Shown here in pieces: positions 17,292-25,666 of a stretch of DNA of 64,000 nt. Made by a program: the position numbers and the translations under genes. Origin of the DNA: Pseudovibrio sp947494035 (GTDB lineage Bacteria > Pseudomonadota > Alphaproteobacteria > Rhizobiales > Stappiaceae); assembly GCA_947494035.1 (NCBI GenBank), contig CANLTN010000015.1, positions 1 to 64,000 of the forward strand, written 5' to 3'. Under the pieces are notes generated by a model. That model ran no database searches, was not told the DNA's origin, and saw only the letters and a list, made by a program, of their open reading frames with translations. How positions within the stretch are numbered: position 1 is the stretch's first letter; each line of letters opens with the position of its first letter.

Positions 17292-18269
17292 TTGTCAGAG
17301 ATAGCCAGAGCGCTTTGGTACACTGCGCCTCAAACCATTGAAATAAGAGAGGAAAAACTCTCTAAATCAACTGGTAACCGTGTTCACCTAAAAACCCAAG
17401 CTTCGGCGGTAAGCCGGGGCACCGAGGCTATTATCTTTCGCGGTGATGTGCCGGTGAGTGAGCGCGCGCGGATGCAGGCTCCGTTTCAGGAGGGAACGTT
17501 TCCTTTTCCGGTTAAATACGGTTATGCAAACGTTTCTGAAGTGATTGAAACAACAGCTGATCTAAAGACAGGGCAGCGGGTGTTTTCTCTCTTTCCCCAC
17601 CAATCCAGTTTTTTCCTCCCCGCCGATGCGCTCTATCCAATTCCCTCGAGTGTACCCAGTAATCGCGCCACACTGGCCGCGAATATGGAGACAGCACTGA
17701 ATATCGTCTGGGACGCGGGTATTCTGCCATGTGCCCGTGTTGCGGTGGTTGGCGCAGGCACGGTTGGCGCGCTTGTTGGATACCTGTGCGCGCGCACGCT
17801 CGGTGTTCAGGTGACACTTGTGGACGTTAACCCCAAACGGCAAGATATCGCGGATGCGTTTTCCTGCGGGTTCTCATTGCCGGAAGATACTCCGAGAAAT
17901 CAGGATGTTGTGGTGCATTGCAGTGCGACAGAAGCCGGTTTGAACACAGCTTTTCGAATTGCCGGGAAGGAAGCCAGAATTGTGGAGGCGTCCTGGTATG
18001 GCTCGCGTGCTTCCGGTCTTTATCTTGGTGGCAGTTTTCACAGCCAGCGCCTGAGCCTCGTTTCCTCTCAGGTTGGACAGGTTGCACCGGTCATGAGGCC
18101 GCGCTGGACACATCGCAGGCGGATGGAGGCAGCGATCTCCCTATTACAAGACGACGTGCTTGATATCTTGCTGGCAGCTCCCATCGAGTTTGAGGACGCA
18201 CCGCAAGGCTTGGGGGATGTTCTCTTAGGCAAGAAGGACACCCTTTGCCAACCCATTGTATACTCTTAG
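17292..18269 (+). CDS. BchC-like medium-chain dehydrogenase without zinc ligands
   Basis: A 325-aa MDR-superfamily oxidoreductase. The N-terminal domain contains ASAVSRGTEAIIFRGDVP, the SxGTE pattern of BchC-like members, and lacks the Cys/His ligands of zinc alcohol dehydrogenases. The Rossmann motif VVGAGTVGALVGYL and LVDVNP (acidic residue preferring NAD) follow. The start is TTG at 17292, chosen because GAGGGA sits 8-14 nt upstream and the family N-terminus begins there. It leads a tight rightward operon with the pterin-synthase-like, glycosyltransferase and methyltransferase genes (gaps 18, -8 and -4 bp). It probably oxidises or reduces an intermediate of that pathway. Confidence 0.8.
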   Translation: MSEIARALWYTAPQTIEIREEKLSKSTGNRVHLKTQASAVSRGTEAIIFRGDVPVSERARMQAPFQEGTFPFPVKYGYANVSEVIETTADLKTGQRVFSLFPHQSSFFLPADALYPIPSSVPSNRATLAANMETALNIVWDAGILPCARVAVVGAGTVGALVGYLCARTLGVQVTLVDVNPKRQDIADAFSCGFSLPEDTPRNQDVVVHCSATEAGLNTAFRIAGKEARIVEASWYGSRASGLYLGGSFHSQRLSLVSSQVGQVAPVMRPRWTHRRRMEAAISLLQDDVLDILLAAPIEFEDAPQGLGDVLLGKKDTLCQPIVYS

Positions 18270-18287
18270 TTTTACAAGGATTTCGAG

Positions 18288-18707
18288 ATGTATTCAGTTG
18301 AGATCAGCAATCATGTTATGGTTGCGCATAGCCTGAAGGGAGAGGTTTTCGGTCCAGCCTCTCAGCTTCACGGGCTTACTGCGCATGTTCACGTTGCTAT
18401 TTTTGCCGAAGAATTGGATGAGAACGGAATTGTCATCGACATTGGCAACGCGCTTGAGGTTCTTGCCGAGATCCTGCAGCCTCTCAATTATAAGAACCTT
18501 GATGATCTGCCTCAGTTCAAGGGCCATAACACCACCGTCGATTTTCTTTGCAGCTACATTTACCAGCGCGTGTGTGATGCTGCTTATCTGCATAAGCTGG
18601 GCCGCGAGCCGCACGAACTGAACAAAGTGCGGGTAACGATCACAGAAAACCCAATTGCGCGTGCTTCTTATGAAGCTCCGCTCACAGCATCCGAGGCTCA
18701 TGAATAA
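18288..18707 (+). CDS. 6-carboxytetrahydropterin-synthase-like protein lacking catalytic residues
   Basis: A 139-aa T-fold protein of the PTPS/QueD family, of normal length. His14 (VAHS) and His28 (QLHGL) match two zinc ligands. The rest of the active site is changed. QueD's Cys in KCGRLHGH is replaced by Ala in PASQLHGL, the third zinc His by Leu, and the D-H pair of LDHHYLN by N-Y in LNYKNLD. The substrate-anchoring Glu in TITENP is kept. It is therefore unlikely to perform the normal PTPS/QueD reaction. I recall similar FGPA-x-x-LHG variants annotated beside glycosyltransferases, which would make this a real subfamily. It is the second gene of the operon starting at 17292 and overlaps the next gene by 8 bp. 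Confidence 0.85.
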   Translation: MYSVEISNHVMVAHSLKGEVFGPASQLHGLTAHVHVAIFAEELDENGIVIDIGNALEVLAEILQPLNYKNLDDLPQFKGHNTTVDFLCSYIYQRVCDAAYLHKLGREPHELNKVRVTITENPIARASYEAPLTASEAHE

Positions 18708-19809
18708 CTTGCGTCCTTCAATCGAGCAGACCACCGCAACAATGGGAAAATCCTGCTACTTCATGTTTCCAGGAGACCTGAACACTCCGACGGGTGGCTA
18801 CCGATATGACCGGGAGATCATTCGGGGGCTTCAGAAGAACGGGTGGGATGTTTCGCTGATTGGTCTTGAAGGGGATTATCCCAATCCCTCAGAAGCGGAC
18901 AAACTGTTGGCGCTTGAGACTCTTGGTGAAGTTGGCGAGGCGGCGCTGGTCATCGTGGATGGTTTGGCATTGGGCGTGTTGCCCGAGCTGGCTAAAAAGA
19001 TTGCGGATCACTCAAGCCTGATTGCTTTGGTGCATCACCCGCTGTTTCTGGAGAGTGGTATTGACCCTCAACTGGCAACAGCACTGCGCACTTCTGAGAC
19101 CGAAGCTCTAAGACATGCGGAGCATGTGATCGTGACCAGCCCTTCGACACAAAAGACACTTGCCTCTCAAATGAATGTGCCGGTTGACAAGATCAGTATT
19201 GTTCTGCCCGGTATTGAACATCCAGATCTGGCAGAAGTTACACACTGCTCGCGACGAGCGGATGCTGGCACTCGGTTGTTGTGCGTCGGCTCGCTTGTTC
19301 CGCGCAAAGGCCAGCTGCATCTGGTTGAGGCCTTGGGACAGTTGAAACACCTTGACTGGCATCTGGATATGATTGGCGAGACGCGCTTTGATCTGGAATA
19401 TGTGCAGCAGGTGCGGTCGCAGATTGAGCGTCATGATCTTGAAGACCGGGTTCAAGTTCGCGGGGGTATTCCAAAGGCTGAACTCTCGGATTTTTACCGG
19501 TCTGCGGACATTTTTGTACTGCCAACTTACTACGAAGGCTACGGAATGGCATTTGCCGAGGCTATGAGCTATGGCCTTCCGATCATCTCAAGTGGCGATG
19601 GCGCAGTGACCTCAACGGTTCCCGCAACGGCGGGATTTCACGTTGAAGCGGGAGACCCGATTGCTCTTGGAAAGGCCATTGAGAGGCTGCTGACCCACGA
19701 TGATCTTCGTTGCGAACTTGCCAAGGGCGCGCTTTCTGCGGCACAGGCATTGCCGAGCTGGAGCGATAGCGCCAAAGCGTTTGCTTGCACATTGGAGGCG
19801 CACAGTTGA
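18700..19809 (+). CDS. Family 4 glycosyltransferase
   Basis: A 369-aa GT-B glycosyltransferase (GT4, RfaB/WaaG-like). The N-terminal acceptor domain contains PGDLNTPTGGYRYDREI, and SLVPRKGQLHLVEAL starts the donor domain. The retaining-GT E-x7-E motif lies in YYEGYGMAFAEAMSYGLP. I chose ATG 18700, whose ATGAATAA overlaps the stop of the pterin-synthase-like gene; the longer upstream frame has no family support. Coupling to that gene implies that the acceptor is a small molecule made by the cluster rather than a cell-surface polymer, but this is an inference. No membrane helix or signal peptide is present. Confidence 0.87.
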   Translation: MNNLRPSIEQTTATMGKSCYFMFPGDLNTPTGGYRYDREIIRGLQKNGWDVSLIGLEGDYPNPSEADKLLALETLGEVGEAALVIVDGLALGVLPELAKKIADHSSLIALVHHPLFLESGIDPQLATALRTSETEALRHAEHVIVTSPSTQKTLASQMNVPVDKISIVLPGIEHPDLAEVTHCSRRADAGTRLLCVGSLVPRKGQLHLVEALGQLKHLDWHLDMIGETRFDLEYVQQVRSQIERHDLEDRVQVRGGIPKAELSDFYRSADIFVLPTYYEGYGMAFAEAMSYGLPIISSGDGAVTSTVPATAGFHVEAGDPIALGKAIERLLTHDDLRCELAKGALSAAQALPSWSDSAKAFACTLEAHS

Positions 19810-20627
19810 GCGGATTTTCCTCTGAATGGCTCTCCCTGCGGCGCAAAGCTGATAGGCGTGCGCGTAATCAGGACATCATGAAGATGTTCTGTGACTGGTT
19901 GGCGGAACATACACCTAACGACGAGCCACTCCGGCTTATTGATATTGCTGCGGGGACCGGGTCTTTTCTGCAGGACCTTGCAGAACAAATTGGACCAGGA
20001 AGGGAGCAAGATTGGTTGTTGATCGATAACGACCCGGAGCTCCTGAGAGTTGCCAAGGCTGCCCCTCGTCCCTTCCCTGACACTCGGACCAAGACAGCTC
20101 TCTGCGATCTGACTGATACGGGGGCGCTGGATATTCTTGAGGGGCATCATGGGGTGGTTACGTCTGCCTTTCTTGACCTTGTCAGCGCAAATTGGATAGA
20201 CAGTCTTGTAGCTCGCCTGCACCAGCTACAGCTCCCGTTTCTCGCCGGGCTTTCTTATAACGGCATCTTGCTCAGCGAACCTCACCATCTGACAGACCGG
20301 CTGATTCAACGGGCCTTCAACCAGCATCAGGCAAGCGATAAGGGGTTTGGTTCTGCACTTGGGCCACTTGGTGGATTTCATGCGCACGAGCGCCTACTCA
20401 AAGCGGGCTACACCTGTTTTACAGGTCGCTCGGACTGGGTTTGTGCACCAGAAGAGCGCGCATTGCAGCTGGAGCTCATCAAAGGCTGGGCTGAAGCTGC
20501 GCGCGAGATTGGGGTGTCCATTGCAACTGTAGATGATTGGCTGGCTTACCGGTTAGATGCAGTTGATCAGGGCAAGTCGCAACTGCAAGTCGGGCATCTG
20601 GATATCGTTGGTCTTCCACCTCTTTGA
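19806..20627 (+). CDS. Class I SAM-dependent methyltransferase of the pterin-like cluster
   Basis: A 273-aa protein with the SAM-binding motif LIDIAAGTGSFL near residue 45, an acidic LLIDNDPELL strand and VVTSAFLDLVSANW (motif IV/post-motif region). The start is taken as TTG 19806, whose TTGA overlaps the glycosyltransferase stop by 4 bp; a TTG 21 bp earlier is also in frame. Translational coupling ties it to the glycosyltransferase. Acceptor unknown; methylation of a glycosylated or heterocyclic intermediate is the simplest reading. It ends 33 bp before the convergent Nudix gene. Confidence 0.78.
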   Translation: MSGFSSEWLSLRRKADRRARNQDIMKMFCDWLAEHTPNDEPLRLIDIAAGTGSFLQDLAEQIGPGREQDWLLIDNDPELLRVAKAAPRPFPDTRTKTALCDLTDTGALDILEGHHGVVTSAFLDLVSANWIDSLVARLHQLQLPFLAGLSYNGILLSEPHHLTDRLIQRAFNQHQASDKGFGSALGPLGGFHAHERLLKAGYTCFTGRSDWVCAPEERALQLELIKGWAEAAREIGVSIATVDDWLAYRLDAVDQGKSQLQVGHLDIVGLPPL

Positions 20628-20660
20628 GACTATGAAGTCCCGTTGCCGTAGCGGAAAACT

Positions 20661-21230
20661 CTACAGACCACAGTTCTTCAGGATCAGTGCTTGCGTGAGC
20701 ATGAACAGGCGGGGGCAGCGGATTTTTTGCTCGTTGTAAAGCTTGCGAAGATCAGCGAAGGCAAGCTCTACAACTTCTATATCTTCATCCTCATCCAGAT
20801 TACGGCCATCGATGTTCAGGTCACCAGCAGTGTATTCGGCCAGAAAGAGGTGAGCACGTTCTGCCAGACGTGCCGGATTGATGAAAACATTGGCAACTTT
20901 GACGAGGTTCGTAAGCTGGCAGCCTAACTCCTCCTGAGCTTCGCGTTTGCATGCTTCTTCGATCGACAGATCACTGATCTCGATACCACCTGCGCATGCT
21001 TCGAGAATGATTTCGTCCTCTGTGATGTAGGGTGCAACACGGAGCTGTTTGACGAGCAAAACTGTCTTTGCCTGAGGGTCAAAAGCCAGCACAGCAATAG
21101 AATCGCCGTAAACCCATACCGGATCTGTGGTGACGTGCGCACGACCGTCCTCGTGAACGACACGCACCTGGACCTCTTCGATCTGGCCTTTGACGTCGAG
21201 GAGGGTGGTACGTCTGATAAGCTCTGGCAT
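20661..21230 (-). CDS. Nudix hydrolase (ADP-ribose/NDP-sugar pyrophosphatase type)
   Basis: A 189-aa Nudix hydrolase with a complete Nudix box, GIEISDLSIEEACKREAQEELG, preceded by the ADP-ribose/GDP-mannose-pyrophosphatase-type strand LLVKQLRVAPY. The start at 21230 (MPELIRR) is chosen because AAGGA lies 7 nt upstream; the longer frame begins with unrelated residues. Substrate may be ADP-ribose, another NDP-sugar, or a pathway diphosphate. It lies between the operon 17292-20627 and the RibD-like gene, on the same strand as the latter (gap 84 bp). A Nudix enzyme would fit removal of pyrophosphate from a GTP-derived intermediate, but housekeeping is equally possible. Confidence 0.85.
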   Translation of the reverse strand: MPELIRRTTLLDVKGQIEEVQVRVVHEDGRAHVTTDPVWVYGDSIAVLAFDPQAKTVLLVKQLRVAPYITEDEIILEACAGGIEISDLSIEEACKREAQEELGCQLTNLVKVANVFINPARLAERAHLFLAEYTAGDLNIDGRNLDEDEDIEVVELAFADLRKLYNEQKIRCPRLFMLTQALILKNCGL

Positions 21231-21314
21231 GCGTGCGTCCTTATTCGGAAATACACGCAAGTTTATAGGAGCACTTGCCAGCAAATGGAATTAGTTTTCC
21301 ACCTTCTGCAGCAG

Positions 21315-22169
21315 TTAGTTGCGCAAGCTTAAGTCTGCAAGCATATCAACGCCTAGCGGGTACCAGGTTACATCAGGCCGAATAGCCTGTGCCAGATAAT
21401 CAATGGCAGGCAACTGCAGACCGCGCGGTCCTGATCCTATGATCAATGGCGCGATCATGAGGTGCAGGCGATCGATCACCTTCAGTTCGATAAATCGCGA
21501 TAGGGTCCAGGCTCCGCCTTCAACGAGGACGCAGCGGAACTCCCGCAGTGCATGGCGTATTTCCGCACATGACAAGCGGCCTTTTTCATCCGGTTGCAGC
21601 TGAACGCATTCAACCCCTTCAGGATAGCGCGCATTTATGTCATTCCGGGTGATAACAATCCGGCGGGTAGTGGTGTCTTGCAGCAACGTACTGTCTCTTG
21701 GCATACGGCCATAAGGGTCAATGACGACGCGCGCGGGATGATGACCGCTCACGTGTCTGACGGTCAGCTGAGGGTTGTCGGCAACGGCAGTCCCAACCCC
21801 AACCACGACTGCATCACACAGGGCCCGAAGTCGGTGTAGGTGGATCAGCGCTTCGGAGCAACTCACGTAGTTGGAGTCTCCGGTTACGGTGGCGATGCGG
21901 CCATCAATTGATTGACCAAGCTGGCCAACAACAAATTGCTTCTCTGCCATGCAAAGAGGTGCAAATACACTGCCATAGCCCTGAAGGTCTGGTGCGCGCC
22001 TCTCATGTGAGGCCGCCAAAACTTCCTGCCATTCTTCTTTAGACAGGATGCCGGAAGACTGGGCCTGTGGCTTTTCGCAGGTTAGCTGAGAACTCTTCGA
22101 TATTTCGTCCAACTGTGTTGGTGTGGTATGGCCCCTATCCATCAGCCCCCCTTGTTTTACCGAGTTCAC
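21315..22169 (-). CDS. RibD-type reductase domain protein (DHFR-like fold)
   Basis: A 284-aa protein whose residues from about 80 onward form the RibD C-terminal reductase domain. It shows GQLGQSIDGRIAT, LHRLRALCDAVVVGVGT and ADNPQLTVR, then CVLVEGGAWTLSRFI. There is no N-terminal deaminase domain; the first 75 residues are unlike RibD. In riboflavin synthesis this domain reduces the ribosyl side chain of a GTP-derived aminopyrimidine with NADPH. The stand-alone form beside a pterin-synthase-like gene suggests a related reduction of a GTP-derived pyrimidine or pterin. GTG 22169 gives the longest frame; ATG 22142, just after AAGGGGGG, is an alternative. Confidence 0.82.
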   Translation of the reverse strand: MNSVKQGGLMDRGHTTPTQLDEISKSSQLTCEKPQAQSSGILSKEEWQEVLAASHERRAPDLQGYGSVFAPLCMAEKQFVVGQLGQSIDGRIATVTGDSNYVSCSEALIHLHRLRALCDAVVVGVGTAVADNPQLTVRHVSGHHPARVVIDPYGRMPRDSTLLQDTTTRRIVITRNDINARYPEGVECVQLQPDEKGRLSCAEIRHALREFRCVLVEGGAWTLSRFIELKVIDRLHLMIAPLIIGSGPRGLQLPAIDYLAQAIRPDVTWYPLGVDMLADLSLRN

Positions 22170-22278
22170 AGCCTACATCACCTAAGGTTAGTCTAGTGGT
22201 AACGAACCTTAATTAATCTGTCGATCAGGAGATTGCAGGGGCTCATCAGAACCTTTGTGAACATCAGGAGAAAAGAGC

Positions 22279-22836
22279 ATGAGCGAGCAAGTTGCCGGAT
22301 ACTCCGCGATGTCGAAGACCTACCACTGGCTCGTTGTCATACTGGTCTTCATAACAGTCCCAATCGGCATAACAATGGCGACGATCGGGCCCGGAGACCT
22401 TCAGAATTCGTTATACTTCTATCACGAGAGTATCGGTGTTCTGATTTTCGTGCTTGTCGTGCTGCGTCTTATCCAGCGCTGGATAACTCCTCCCCCTCCG
22501 GCACCAGCCTCACTGCCTACAGGACTGCGCATTATCTCGGGGACAGTTCACTGGATGCTTTATCTCTTTCTGATCGTTAATCCGCTTCTCGGTTGGTACG
22601 GGGTGTCTCTCTTCGGTCCACAGGTCCCCTTCTTTAACTTGTTTTCGCTTCCAAGCATCGCCGCTCAGGACCAAACTGCAGCGAATAATGTTCTGCTACT
22701 ACACGCCGCCATCGGGCTTTTCATTGCGCTGCTGGTTGTGCTCCATATCTGCGGGGCATTTTACCACTGGCTCATCAGAAAAGACGGTATTATTGAGCGC
22801 ATGACTACGGCACCCTATCAGAAGCCTGAGGACTAA
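22279..22836 (+). CDS. Cytochrome b561-type membrane haem protein
   Basis: A 185-aa four-helix membrane protein of the bacterial cytochrome b561 family (CybB/YodB-like). Candidate haem-ligand histidines appear in KTYHWLVVI, YFYHESIG, LLLHAAIG and FYHWLI. It probably passes electrons between the quinone pool and an acceptor. ATG 22279 follows an AGGAG-like site. It ends directly at the 3' end of the convergent cobK gene with no spacer, so transcripts may interfere. Confidence 0.87.
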   Translation: MSEQVAGYSAMSKTYHWLVVILVFITVPIGITMATIGPGDLQNSLYFYHESIGVLIFVLVVLRLIQRWITPPPPAPASLPTGLRIISGTVHWMLYLFLIVNPLLGWYGVSLFGPQVPFFNLFSLPSIAAQDQTAANNVLLLHAAIGLFIALLVVLHICGAFYHWLIRKDGIIERMTTAPYQKPED

Positions 22837-23604
22837 TCAGAGCTTAGTGCTTGGCGATTTTAGGGCTGCTTGCAGCTTTGTGAGGACTTCATCAGTCGAG
22901 GCACACTGAATGGAACGAGGGTTTTCCGGGCGTTTGAGCATGGCAACCGGGAGACCGAGCTCACGAGCGGCCCTGATCTTTCCGTAGGATGCTGTTCCAC
23001 CGCTGTTTTTGCTGATCACCCAATCCACATTCTGTTTTTCGAAAAGCTCACGTTCTGCGAGCCAATCCGCATTAGGTAATCCCTCAATGTATTGCGCATT
23101 AGTAATGGCATCAGCATCACTGGGGGTATTCAAAGTGCGGATAACGAACGTGATGTCAGATCGTTGTTTGAGTGGCGCGGCAACCTTCGTGCCAGCCGCG
23201 AAGAAGACTTTTGCTTTGGCTGGGATCAGGTCCAATGCTGCCTCGACGCTTTCAACGTGATGCCAGATGTCTCCTGAAACCTTCTCCCATGGCGCTCGTT
23301 CAAAACGGAACAATGGAATAGCGATACGCTCTGCTGCTTCAACCGCGTTGCGGGACATTTGCGCTGCATACGGATGAGTTGCATCAACAACCGCTGCTAT
23401 GCCTTCAGCCTGAAGATAGTCTGCAAGGCCATTTACTCCGCCGAAGCCACCAAACCGCGTGTTCTCCCCCAAGTCGGCAGGGTTCTTCGTCACTCCTGCA
23501 AGGGAAGCTATCACTTCATAGTCGCTTGTAGAGGCTAGGCGTGCGATCAGCGTTCTTGCCTCCCGCGTACCCGCAAGGACAAGTATTTTGGAGGGCGCAG
23601 ACAT
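22837..23604 (-). CDS. cobK: Precorrin-6A / cobalt-precorrin-6A reductase
   Basis: A 255-aa NADPH-dependent reductase of the corrin ring (CobK/CbiJ). It shows ILVLAGTREARTLIARL at the N-terminus, VVDATHPYAAQMSRNA, PLFRFERAPWE and DWVISKNSGGTASYGKI. The start is ATG 23604, overlapping the cbiD stop by 1 bp (TGATG); a TTG one codon earlier is less likely. It forms a two-gene leftward operon with cbiD. The two act in succession: CbiD methylates C1, then CobK reduces the macrocycle. Confidence 0.92.
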   Translation of the reverse strand: MSAPSKILVLAGTREARTLIARLASTSDYEVIASLAGVTKNPADLGENTRFGGFGGVNGLADYLQAEGIAAVVDATHPYAAQMSRNAVEAAERIAIPLFRFERAPWEKVSGDIWHHVESVEAALDLIPAKAKVFFAAGTKVAAPLKQRSDITFVIRTLNTPSDADAITNAQYIEGLPNADWLAERELFEKQNVDWVISKNSGGTASYGKIRAARELGLPVAMLKRPENPRSIQCASTDEVLTKLQAALKSPSTKL

Positions 23605-24722
23605 CAATGTTGCTCCAACTCAACAGGATCATCAGCTGGCACATGCGCAAGTATCCGCCCTTGACGGTCTGTCACCATGATCTCCACACTCACCGGAGCA
23701 CCACGCAGGATGTTTAAGGCGGCGCGTTTTGCACCGTGTGCGATGACCTCTCCTATTTCAAGTTTTTCGGCAGCAGCCCGTTCTGCAACGTAGGAGACCA
23801 GAGAGGCCTCTTTTGTTTCCTGCTGGAGTTGGGCAGATGCACCTGCTGGCTGCAACACGTCTGCGAGTGCTACAAAATCAACAGAGGAGCGGGCTGAATG
23901 AAGATCCATAGCGCCTTGTGCCAGCTTTGTCAGCTTGGCGATGCCACCCGAGATTGTCAGTTTGGGAACCGGATGGGCACGCAGGTATTTCAATAAGCCC
24001 CCCGCGAAGTCACCCATGTCGATATAGGCCTGCTCCGTCAAATCAGGATAGTAGGCTCGCAGCACGTCTTCCGAGGTCGCGCCTGTTGCTGCTGCAACGT
24101 GGGTCAGCCCTGTGGCGCGTGCCACATCAACGCCGCGATGGATTGATGCAATCCAGGCCGCGCAGGAGAACGGGCGAACGATACCGGTTGTTCCAAGTAC
24201 GGAGAGGCCGCCAACAATGCCAAGGCGGGGATTCATTGTTTTTTGTGCAAGTGCTTCGCCGTTCTCTATGGAAATCTCAACATCCACAGCCAGAGATACG
24301 CCATGTGCATCCGCAAGCTTTTGCAGCTCAGCGACCATCATCTTTCGGGGGACCGGATTGATGGCTGGTTCACCAACGGGGATCGGCAGACCCGGCTTGG
24401 TGACCGTGCCTACTCCGGCACCCGCAAGAAACCGAATTCCCTCGACTGACGGGTTTGGTGTGACCCTTGCCTGAATGCGCGCACCATGCGTTACATCCGG
24501 GTCATCACCAGCGTCCTTGATGATGGCGGCAGTCGCTGCGCCTTCCTCCAGATCTTCGAAGAGGAGCGCGAAGGATGGCGCTTCTCCGCGTGGGAGGGTG
24601 ATGCTCACCGGATCAAGGAATTCGCCAGACAACAACGCCGCATACGCTGCCTTTGCGGCGGCGGTGGCACAGGCTCCGGTTGTCCATCCTGTTCTTAGTT
24701 TTTTCTGCCCAGTTTCAGCCAT
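23604..24722 (-). CDS. cbiD: Cobalt-precorrin-5B C1-methyltransferase
   Basis: A 372-aa protein. The true start is ATG 24722 (MAETGQKKLRTGWTTGACAT), which matches the CbiD start K-x-x-R-x-G-[WY]-T-T-G-x-C-A-x-A-A; the 48 codons upstream in the open frame are not family-like. GDDPDVTHGA, GVGTVTKPGL and GGLSVLGTTGIVRPFS are family motifs. CbiD replaces CobF in the oxygen-independent route, methylating C1 of cobalt-precorrin-5B. It is divergent from cobA with a 107-bp shared upstream region. Confidence 0.93.
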   Translation of the reverse strand: MAETGQKKLRTGWTTGACATAAAKAAYAALLSGEFLDPVSITLPRGEAPSFALLFEDLEEGAATAAIIKDAGDDPDVTHGARIQARVTPNPSVEGIRFLAGAGVGTVTKPGLPIPVGEPAINPVPRKMMVAELQKLADAHGVSLAVDVEISIENGEALAQKTMNPRLGIVGGLSVLGTTGIVRPFSCAAWIASIHRGVDVARATGLTHVAAATGATSEDVLRAYYPDLTEQAYIDMGDFAGGLLKYLRAHPVPKLTISGGIAKLTKLAQGAMDLHSARSSVDFVALADVLQPAGASAQLQQETKEASLVSYVAERAAAEKLEIGEVIAHGAKRAALNILRGAPVSVEIMVTDRQGRILAHVPADDPVELEQH

Positions 24723-24829
24723 TCGGGGACTATACAGATTTAGCGGGAGATACCAAGTAGAACACTTTGGACTTCCGATGGGATTCCCATTAAATTGCCT
24801 CGCAAAATCACATAACTCACGAGAACCAT

Positions 24830-25666
24830 TTGTTTGATCTCTCCCTCCCCGAATTCGATTTTCCAACGCTAGAAGCTGGCTGGGTCTGGCTTGCTGGTGC
24901 AGGTCCCGGCGACCCCGGCCTCCTGAGCCTGCATGCTCTGAACGGCCTCCGGCAAGCGGAGGTTATTGTTTATGACGCGCTGGTGGATGAACGCATTTTG
25001 CAGTTTGCCAGAGATGATGCGGAAATCATCTACGCCGGCAAGCGCGGCGGCAAGCCTTCTCCCAAGCAGTCAAGTATATCCATCAAGCTGGTAGAACTGG
25101 CGAAATCCGGCAAGCGTGTGCTGCGGCTAAAGGGCGGAGACCCGTTTGTTTTCGGGCGCGGGGGCGAGGAAGCTCTTGCGTTGGTAGAGGCTGGCGTGCC
25201 TTTCCGCATCATTCCCGGCATCACGGCGGGTGTTGGTGGATTGGCTTATGCGGGGATTCCTTCAACGCATCGCGGGATTAATCAAGCGGTTTCATTCCTC
25301 ACGGGTCATGACCAGAATGGAGTTGCCCCGGACCAGCTTGACTGGGATGCTCTTGCCAAAGGGTCACCTGTGATCGTGATGTATATGGCGATGAAGCATA
25401 TTTCGCTGATCACACAGAAGCTGATGAATGGTGGTCGCAGCCCATCAGAACCTGTCGCCGTGATCTGCAATGCCACGCAGCAGAACCAGCACGTCTTGGA
25501 GACAACACTTGGCTCTTGCGCGCAGGACATTGCCACGAGCGGTCTCCAGCCGCCTGCCATTGTTGTGGTTGGCCAAGTTGTGAACCTGCGTGAGCAGTTG
25601 AACTGGATTGAGCCAGCGCTTGCGCGCACCTCGCAAGCCTCCAAACTGGAAGAGGGATCAGACTAA
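24830..25666 (+). CDS. cobA: Uroporphyrinogen-III C-methyltransferase (SUMT)
   Basis: Converts uroporphyrinogen III to precorrin-2 with two SAM; branch point to sirohaem and B12. 278 aa. It shows LAGAGPGDPGLLSLHAL, YAGKRGGK, RLKGGDPFVFGRGGEE and PGITAGVGGLAYAGIPSTHRG, as in CobA/SumT and without the CysG N-terminal dehydrogenase/ferrochelatase part. The start is TTG 24830, the only start codon giving the full domain. Its stop overlaps the cobB start by 1 bp. Precorrin-2 dehydrogenase, needed to feed CbiX with sirohydrochlorin, is not in the window. Confidence 0.93.
   Translation: MFDLSLPEFDFPTLEAGWVWLAGAGPGDPGLLSLHALNGLRQAEVIVYDALVDERILQFARDDAEIIYAGKRGGKPSPKQSSISIKLVELAKSGKRVLRLKGGDPFVFGRGGEEALALVEAGVPFRIIPGITAGVGGLAYAGIPSTHRGINQAVSFLTGHDQNGVAPDQLDWDALAKGSPVIVMYMAMKHISLITQKLMNGGRSPSEPVAVICNATQQNQHVLETTLGSCAQDIATSGLQPPAIVVVGQVVNLREQLNWIEPALARTSQASKLEEGSD

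Noticed and set aside
24723..24866. 48-codon N-terminal extension of cbiD
   Set aside because: Family proteins start at the K-x-x-R-x-G-W-T-T-G region; the extension runs into the cobA promoter and coding start.
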